A stretch of DNA of 64,000 nt from Hyphobacterium sp. CCMP332 (lineage in GTDB: Bacteria; Bacteroidota; Bacteroidia; Cytophagales; CCMP332). The position numbers and the translations under genes are program-made. A model generated the notes under the pieces. The model saw nothing but the letters and a program-made list of their open reading frames with translations, did not search any database and was not told the DNA's origin. Shown here piece by piece: positions 58,510 through 64,000 of the stretch; position 1 is the first letter of the stretch; every line of letters begins with the position of its first letter. Where the stretch lies: NCBI GenBank assembly GCA_014323545.1, contig CP058647.1:2892001-2956000 (forward strand), in the 5' to 3' direction.

Positions 58510-59853
58510 ATGGGTAATAGATTTGTGACGGTTTCTAGACATAAACTGCTAATGCTTAACCGACTCTTTTTAACTTCAGGAAAATTACTAGGCGCACTTA
58601 TTCTTTCATTTACTATTTCTACCGGTTTCGGTCAGGAAGCTTCGGATACAACTGCCGCAGATGCATCTGCTGAACCGGCTGCTGAAGCCGCTGCCTCCGG
58701 AGGTGGAGATGCAGAATTAATTTCGCTAGGAAAATCAGTATTTGAAGGCAATTGTACACAATGCCACGCCTTTGACAAAGTGGTTGTAGGCCCGAATCTT
58801 ACGGGTGCTCATACAAGATGGCCATCGAAAGAAGCCATGCTGTATTTTATAAAATATCCACAGAAAGTTATAGATGGAGGCGATGAATATGCAAAAGGGC
58901 TTTACGAGCAATACAAACAATACATGCCTAATCACGACTTTTTAAGTGATGAGGAACTAAACGGCCTTTATGCTTATATCGTTGAAATGACGGATAACCC
59001 TCCGGCGAAGGAGGTAGCACAGGTAGCCGATGCAGGGGCAGGTGGTACAGCTGCCAGCGGTGCTGCTTTGCCACAAGAATATTTGATAGCTATTATTGGA
59101 ATTCTGGTTGTAATACTTCTCGCAATTATTATTGCACTCGCTCTATTGCTTTCTGTAATGAAGCGATTTGTAAATCAAATGGAAGGTGTTTCCGAAGAAG
59201 AAAAAGCTTATGTAGAACCTAAATTACAATGGTCTAAATTATTTACAAGTGCTCCTTTCCTTAATACGGTTGGAATTATATTCACCCTCATCATATTGAG
59301 ATCAGTCATTGATGGCTTATTTTCTGTCGGTGTGCAACAAGGATATGCTCCAACTCAACCGATAGCATTTTCACACAAATTACATGCAGGAATGTATGAA
59401 ATAGGCTGCCAGTATTGCCATACAGGAGTAGAAAAAAGTAAAAATGCGAATATTCCCTCAGCGAATATTTGTATGAATTGCCATAACCATGTAAAAACAA
59501 CCTCACCCGAAATCCAGAAAATCTGGAAAGCTGTTGAAAATGATCAGCCAATTGAATGGGTAAGAATTCACAATTTGCCGGATCTGGCCTATTTCAATCA
59601 CTCTCAGCATGTGAAAGTGGGTGGACTTGAATGCCAGACTTGCCATGGCCCGATTGAAGAAATGGAAGTTGTTCAGCAATACTCTCCGCTAACAATGGGA
59701 TGGTGTATTAATTGTCACCGGGAAACTGCGGTGAACTACGAGGGCAATGAATACTACGATAAATTAATAGAATTCCATGAAGCAAATCAGGACGACGGTA
59801 TCATGACCGTTGAAGATATTGGTGGTTTGGAATGTTCTAAGTGTCATTATTAA
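58510..59853 (+). CDS. actA: ActA-like multiheme cytochrome c of alternative complex III, with N-terminal cytochrome domain
   Basis: 447 residues from ATG 58510; 58552 is an alternative with a cleaner signal peptide, and a TTG lies at 58504. Six heme-binding CxxCH motifs are seen: CTQCH (about 84), then after a membrane helix (about 195-220) and a second one (about 255-275), CQYCH, CMNCH, CQTCH, CINCH and CSKCH. The last five match the pentaheme ActA; the first, in a small cytochrome c domain with GPNLTGAHTRWP, resembles a monoheme subunit fused on. ActA passes electrons from quinol to oxidases. First gene of the act operon, 24 bp before actB. Confidence 0.88.
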   Translation: MGNRFVTVSRHKLLMLNRLFLTSGKLLGALILSFTISTGFGQEASDTTAADASAEPAAEAAASGGGDAELISLGKSVFEGNCTQCHAFDKVVVGPNLTGAHTRWPSKEAMLYFIKYPQKVIDGGDEYAKGLYEQYKQYMPNHDFLSDEELNGLYAYIVEMTDNPPAKEVAQVADAGAGGTAASGAALPQEYLIAIIGILVVILLAIIIALALLLSVMKRFVNQMEGVSEEEKAYVEPKLQWSKLFTSAPFLNTVGIIFTLIILRSVIDGLFSVGVQQGYAPTQPIAFSHKLHAGMYEIGCQYCHTGVEKSKNANIPSANICMNCHNHVKTTSPEIQKIWKAVENDQPIEWVRIHNLPDLAYFNHSQHVKVGGLECQTCHGPIEEMEVVQQYSPLTMGWCINCHRETAVNYEGNEYYDKLIEFHEANQDDGIMTVEDIGGLECSKCHY

Positions 59854-59877
59854 TAGAAAAATATTTAAACAGATAAT

Positions 59878-62800
59878 ATGGGAAGCAACAAGAAATATTG
59901 GAAAGGTGTTGAGGAACTGAATCAGGATCCGGAATTCCTTCAATATGCCAATAAAGAATTTCCCGAGTACCTTCCTGTAAAGGAACAAAATGGTCCTGCC
60001 AAAGAGGAAGATCAGGAAGAAGGTACAAGTAGGAGGGATTTTCTTAAGCTTATGGGTTTTAGCGTTGCAGCGGCATCCCTGGTTGCTTGTGAAGCGCCTG
60101 TAAGAAAAGCTATACCTTATTTAAATAAACCCGAAGATGTTGATCCGGGCATTCCGAATTATTATGCTTCGTCATATACACAGGACGGTGTTTATGCCAG
60201 TATTCTTGTAAAAACAAGAGAAGGTCGACCTATTTTTGTTGAAGGAAACAAATTGAGTTCGGTAACAAGCGGCGCATTAAATGCAAGAGCAATTGCTTCC
60301 GTTTTAGATTTATATAGCAAAGAGCGATTAACTCAAGCCACCATCAAAGGAGAAAAAGCAGAATGGGACAAAGTTGATGCGGATATAATCTCTAAATTAA
60401 ATTCAATCTCGGCTTCCGGTGGTCGCATTGCATTGGTAGGAAAGAGCGATATTAGTCCATCTTCAAAAATGGCTAAAAAAGCCTTTTCTGAAAAATATGG
60501 CAACGTAGACGAAATCACTTACGATGTAAATACCGTTTCTGCATTAGCCGACGCCAACAAAGGCACTTTTGGTACCAGAATGGTGCCTTCATATGACTTT
60601 AGCAAGGCGAATGTAATTGTAGGTATCAATGCTGATTTTCTTGGTACATGGATTTCACCTGTGGAATTTTCAAGTCAGTATGCCAGAACCAGAAAATTAG
60701 GAAAAAATAAAAAGAGCATGTCTAGGCATTATCAGTTTGAGTCTTTATTGACTTTAACCGGTTCAAATGCTGATTATCGATCAAAAATAAAACCTTCTGA
60801 AGAGGCTTCGATTGTTAAAGCCATTTACGAAGGAGTAAGTGGTGGCTCAAGTCCAAAAGACAATGCCAACTTGTCTAAAGCCATTTCGGATCTGAAAAAG
60901 AATAAAGGTAAATCCCTTTTGGTATCCGGATCTAATGACCCGGATGTTCAAATGGTTGTGAATGAAATAAATAACATTCTGGGAAATTACGGTTCAACAA
61001 TTGACACCACAACACCGGTGTATCTTCGTCAGGGAGATGATATGAAAATGGCAAACTTCATCGCTGATCTGAGCAGTGGAATTTATAGTGCTGTCATTTT
61101 CATGGATTGCAACCCAGTTTACGATCATCCCAATGGTGCAAAATTATCCGATGCGATTAAAAAAGCGCAATTATCAGTTTCAACTTCACTTAGCAATGAT
61201 GAAACGGCAAGTGTTTGTAATTATGTTTGTCCTTCTCATCATTATCTTGAATCATGGAATGATGCTGAACCTAAGAAAGGTCATTTGAGCTTGACTCAAC
61301 CAGCTATTTCTCCACTATTCTCTACCAGACAATCCGAGAGTTCTCTGATGAAATGGTCTGAAATGGACGGTGATTATTACGATTTTATCAAAAAGAATTG
61401 GGAAAGTAATTTCTACCCAGTATCAAGCGGATTTGTAAATTTTGATTCCTTTTGGGACAGGTCTTTACACGATGGTGTATTTGAATTTAAGTCTGAAGAA
61501 TATGCAAGTATGCATGATTCACCGGCTGAAGAGGCTTCCGGTTCTCTGGATGCCGCACTGTCGAATCTTTCTTCGAAGAAGGCTTCAGCTAATGTAGAAT
61601 TACTTGTTTACGAAAATATAAATGTTGGTTCAGGAGCACAGGGCAATAATCCATGGTTGCATGAATGTCCTGATCCAATTACCAAAGTATGCTATGATAA
61701 CTATGTCAGCATGTCAATTACCATGGCAGGAGATACCTACAAACAAGGTGATCTTGTCAAAGTGAGTGCAAATGGACATAGCGTTGAACTTCCTGTATTG
61801 ATACAACCGGGACAAGCCAATAATTTAATTGGTATCGCCTATGGCTTTGGAAGATCAAAAGCCGGAAGAGTTGGAAACGGACTTGGAAAAAATGCTTATC
61901 CATTCATTTCTTCTAAATCAGGTTACTTAAATCACGCTTCCGAAGTAACAATCGAAAAAACAGGCGGAACTTACAAATTGGCACAAACCCAGACGCATGA
62001 AACCGTAATGGGAAGAGAGTTTGTGGTGCAGGAAACCGTTTTATCTGATTATCAAAAAAATCCTAGTGCAGGAAAGCATTCTCCAAAAATTACAACCTAT
62101 GATGGTCACAAAGCCCCTGATTCCATTTCATTGTGGAAAGGGCATGAATATCCAAACCATCATTGGGGATTGGCAATTGACCTTAATTCTTGTACCGGTT
62201 GTTCGGCATGTGTAGTGAGCTGTTTTTCGGAAAACAATATACCAATGGTTGGAAAAGACGAAGTTATTCGTCGTAGAGAAATGCATTGGTTGCGGATTGA
62301 CAGGTATTATAGTACGGATGCGGATTTAGAAGACAAATCTGTTGCCGGTTATAAGGAAATGGAACAAGCTTCTGATAATCCAGAAGTTGTATTCCAACCA
62401 ATGATGTGTCAGCAATGTAATAATGCGCCTTGCGAAACAGTATGTCCTGTTGCGGCAACCACTCATAGTACAGAAGGTTTAAATCAAATGACCTATAACA
62501 GGTGTATTGGAACAAGATATTGTGCAAATAACTGCCCTTATAAAGTAAGACGATTCAACTGGTTTAAATACCATGATAATAAGCAGTTTCCTGGTAACAC
62601 AGCAATGAATAACGATCTCGGTAAAATGGTTCTAAACCCAGATGTGACCGTGAGATCAAGAGGAGTAATGGAAAAATGCACATTCTGTGTTCAGAGAATT
62701 CAGAGTGGAAAATTGGCAGCCAAAAAAGAACTGAGAAAAGTAGAAGACGGCGAAGTGACGACAGCTTGTGCCTCTGCTTGTCCTACCGAGGCACTGGTAT

Positions 62801-62958
62801 TTGGCGACATGAAAGACCCGAATAGCAGAATCAGTAAATTGATAAACGAGGACAATAAGGAAAGAGCATTTCACGCATTAGAGGAATTAACTGTTCTTCC
62901 GAATGTGACTTATCTCAGAAAAGTAAGAAATAAGGATTTAGAAAGTAAAACATCATAG
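59878..62958 (+). CDS. actB: ActB-like Fe-S/molybdopterin-type subunit of alternative complex III
   Basis: 1026 residues. A Tat-like signal ([18 protein letters not shown], in part) with a nearby Cys (LVACE) suggests a lipoprotein anchored after twin-arginine export. Residues about 60-700 resemble the molybdopterin oxidoreductase fold without an obvious cofactor site, as in ActB. The ferredoxin part (about 745-1000) has four Cys clusters: [11 protein letters not shown] (about 771), [14 protein letters not shown] (842), [12 protein letters not shown] (875), and CTFCVQRI (934) with [10 protein letters not shown] (963). It carries electrons to the quinol site. It is between actA and actC, as in known operons. 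Confidence 0.93.
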   Translation: MGSNKKYWKGVEELNQDPEFLQYANKEFPEYLPVKEQNGPAKEEDQEEGTSRRDFLKLMGFSVAAASLVACEAPVRKAIPYLNKPEDVDPGIPNYYASSYTQDGVYASILVKTREGRPIFVEGNKLSSVTSGALNARAIASVLDLYSKERLTQATIKGEKAEWDKVDADIISKLNSISASGGRIALVGKSDISPSSKMAKKAFSEKYGNVDEITYDVNTVSALADANKGTFGTRMVPSYDFSKANVIVGINADFLGTWISPVEFSSQYARTRKLGKNKKSMSRHYQFESLLTLTGSNADYRSKIKPSEEASIVKAIYEGVSGGSSPKDNANLSKAISDLKKNKGKSLLVSGSNDPDVQMVVNEINNILGNYGSTIDTTTPVYLRQGDDMKMANFIADLSSGIYSAVIFMDCNPVYDHPNGAKLSDAIKKAQLSVSTSLSNDETASVCNYVCPSHHYLESWNDAEPKKGHLSLTQPAISPLFSTRQSESSLMKWSEMDGDYYDFIKKNWESNFYPVSSGFVNFDSFWDRSLHDGVFEFKSEEYASMHDSPAEEASGSLDAALSNLSSKKASANVELLVYENINVGSGAQGNNPWLHECPDPITKVCYDNYVSMSITMAGDTYKQGDLVKVSANGHSVELPVLIQPGQANNLIGIAYGFGRSKAGRVGNGLGKNAYPFISSKSGYLNHASEVTIEKTGGTYKLAQTQTHETVMGREFVVQETVLSDYQKNPSAGKHSPKITTYDGHKAPDSISLWKGHEYPNHHWGLAIDLNSCTGCSACVVSCFSENNIPMVGKDEVIRRREMHWLRIDRYYSTDADLEDKSVAGYKEMEQASDNPEVVFQPMMCQQCNNAPCETVCPVAATTHSTEGLNQMTYNRCIGTRYCANNCPYKVRRFNWFKYHDNKQFPGNTAMNNDLGKMVLNPDVTVRSRGVMEKCTFCVQRIQSGKLAAKKELRKVEDGEVTTACASACPTEALVFGDMKDPNSRISKLINEDNKERAFHALEELTVLPNVTYLRKVRNKDLESKTS

Positions 62959-62968
62959 ACCAATAGGT

Positions 62969-64000
62969 ATGGAAGTAGTTTCTACAGTACGAACACCCTT
63001 AGTTACCGGTCAAAAGACCGTCCATGATGTATCGGAAGATATTTGTCATTATGTTGAAGCCAAACCAAACAAACTTTGGATGTTTGGAATAATACTCTCT
63101 CTGGGAGCATTGGGATTTGGCGGATACTGTGTATTCCGGACATTATGGGATGGAATTGGCGTCTGGGGGTTAAATAAAACAGTAGGTTGGGCTTGGGACA
63201 TTACCAACTTCGTGTGGTGGGTAGGTATAGGTCATGCCGGTACCTTGATTTCCGCCATTTTATTGCTTTTCCGTCAGAAATGGAGAATGTCGATTAACAG
63301 AGCGGCAGAAGCCATGACAATTTTCGCGGTAATCTGTGCGGCGCAGTTCCCATTGTTACACATGGGTCGTCTTTGGTTAGGATTTTATTGGGCACTTCCA
63401 TTGCCAAATACTTTTGGATCACTCTGGGTCAACTTTAATTCACCGCTTTTATGGGATGTGTTTGCCATATCCACCTATTTCACCGTATCACTTGTGTTCT
63501 GGTACATTGGCCTTATTCCGGATTTTGCGACCATTAGAGACCGTGCAACCGGAATGAGAAGATCAATTTATGGTGCACTAAGTTTTGGATGGACTGGTGG
63601 CGCCAAAGATTGGAACAGATATGAAACAGTTGCGCTGGTTCTTGCAGGCCTGGCGACTCCTCTCGTACTTTCGGTGCACACCATTGTAAGTTTTGACTTT
63701 GCAACTTCGGTAATTCCTGGTTGGCATACGACTATATTTCCTCCGTATTTCGTGGCAGGAGCAATCTTCTCTGGATTTGCCATGGTATTGACTTTGATGA
63801 TAGTAACTAGAAAGCTATTCAGTCTCGAAGATTATATTACGATTTATCATATTGAGTTGATGAACATTATTATAATCGTTACTGGTTCAATTGTGGGAAT
63901 AGCTTATATCACAGAATTTTTTATTGCCTGGTATTCAGGAGTGGAAGCAGAATCATATGCCTTCCTTAACAGAGCAACAGGGCCGTACTGGTGGGCTTAT
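62969..64000 (+). CDS. actC: ActC-like NrfD-family membrane subunit, truncated at right edge
   Basis: 344 codons are visible from the ATG at 62969 with no stop before the window ends. It shows a series of membrane helices ([56 protein letters not shown], in part; [22 protein letters not shown], in part; [21 protein letters not shown], in part). The pattern and the GHAGTLISA / LHMGRLW segments match the NrfD-like ActC/ActF quinol-binding subunit. It starts 10 bp after actB. Remaining act genes and a cytochrome oxidase probably follow outside the window. Confidence 0.9.
   Translation, partial: MEVVSTVRTPLVTGQKTVHDVSEDICHYVEAKPNKLWMFGIILSLGALGFGGYCVFRTLWDGIGVWGLNKTVGWAWDITNFVWWVGIGHAGTLISAILLLFRQKWRMSINRAAEAMTIFAVICAAQFPLLHMGRLWLGFYWALPLPNTFGSLWVNFNSPLLWDVFAISTYFTVSLVFWYIGLIPDFATIRDRATGMRRSIYGALSFGWTGGAKDWNRYETVALVLAGLATPLVLSVHTIVSFDFATSVIPGWHTTIFPPYFVAGAIFSGFAMVLTLMIVTRKLFSLEDYITIYHIELMNIIIIVTGSIVGIAYITEFFIAWYSGVEAESYAFLNRATGPYWWAY

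Noticed and set aside
1-64000. CRISPR arrays, rRNA operons, IS elements or prophage genes
   Set aside because: No regularly spaced repeats, no transposase or integrase motifs and no rRNA-like sequence were seen by eye.

Overview
The window looks like a chromosomal segment of an aerobic member of the Bacteroidota, most likely order Cytophagales. The evidence is AT-rich DNA, several sites resembling the Bacteroidota -7 element (TAnnTTTG), almost no Shine-Dalgarno sequences, TonB-dependent receptors, DUF5916 and DUF5683 proteins, a probable type IX secretion C-terminal signal, the order parA-parB-DUF5683-dapB-lepB, and an alternative complex III operon. All identifications come from reading the translated sequence; no database search was run. 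There is no CRISPR array, rRNA, transposase or prophage.

Layout. 1-12.9 kb: the 3' part of a TonB-dependent receptor, a TPR/SpoIIE-type phosphatase, DinB, Crp-like and pirin genes, a DUF255 thioredoxin-fold protein, a VOC protein, an S9 peptidase, a GH113-like lipoprotein and a metallo-beta-lactamase-fold hydrolase. 13-20 kb: mutS2, then a cobalamin riboswitch controlling a BtuB-like receptor and a BtuG-like beta-propeller lipoprotein. 20-29.4 kb: an ABC permease, two secreted proteins, purB, a DUF5916 barrel protein, paaE and an M3 peptidase. 29.3-31.6 kb: three tandem small ORFs (43, 46 and 53 codons) divergent from a 511-residue helical protein of unknown function. 31.6-35.7 kb: a tetR-paaABCD operon for aerobic phenylacetyl-CoA epoxidation, with a palindrome close to the PaaR consensus inside the tetR promoter; PaaB is duplicated internally and paaE lies about 5 kb away.

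35.7-40.3 kb holds a membrane protein, a sigma factor / TM protein / outer-membrane protein operon, and a SpmA-SpmB-type membrane protein. 40.3-45 kb looks accessory: a TPMT-like methyltransferase, a BstA-like DinB gene broken by a frameshift, a DUF2200 gene, a 110-bp imperfect palindrome resembling an integron attC site, and a SUMF1/serine-hydrolase fusion. 45-58.2 kb is housekeeping: apaG, ung, lepB, dapB, parB, parA, yidC, pyrG, a thioesterase, smpB, an NlpC/P60 peptidase, rpsA with long charged extensions, and tRNA-Cys. 58.5-64 kb is the start of the alternative complex III operon (actA with a fused extra cytochrome domain, actB, and actC running off the right edge).

The best candidates for something undescribed are the small-ORF cluster facing the helical protein, the attC-like palindrome with its neighbouring fusion gene, and the duplicated PaaB.
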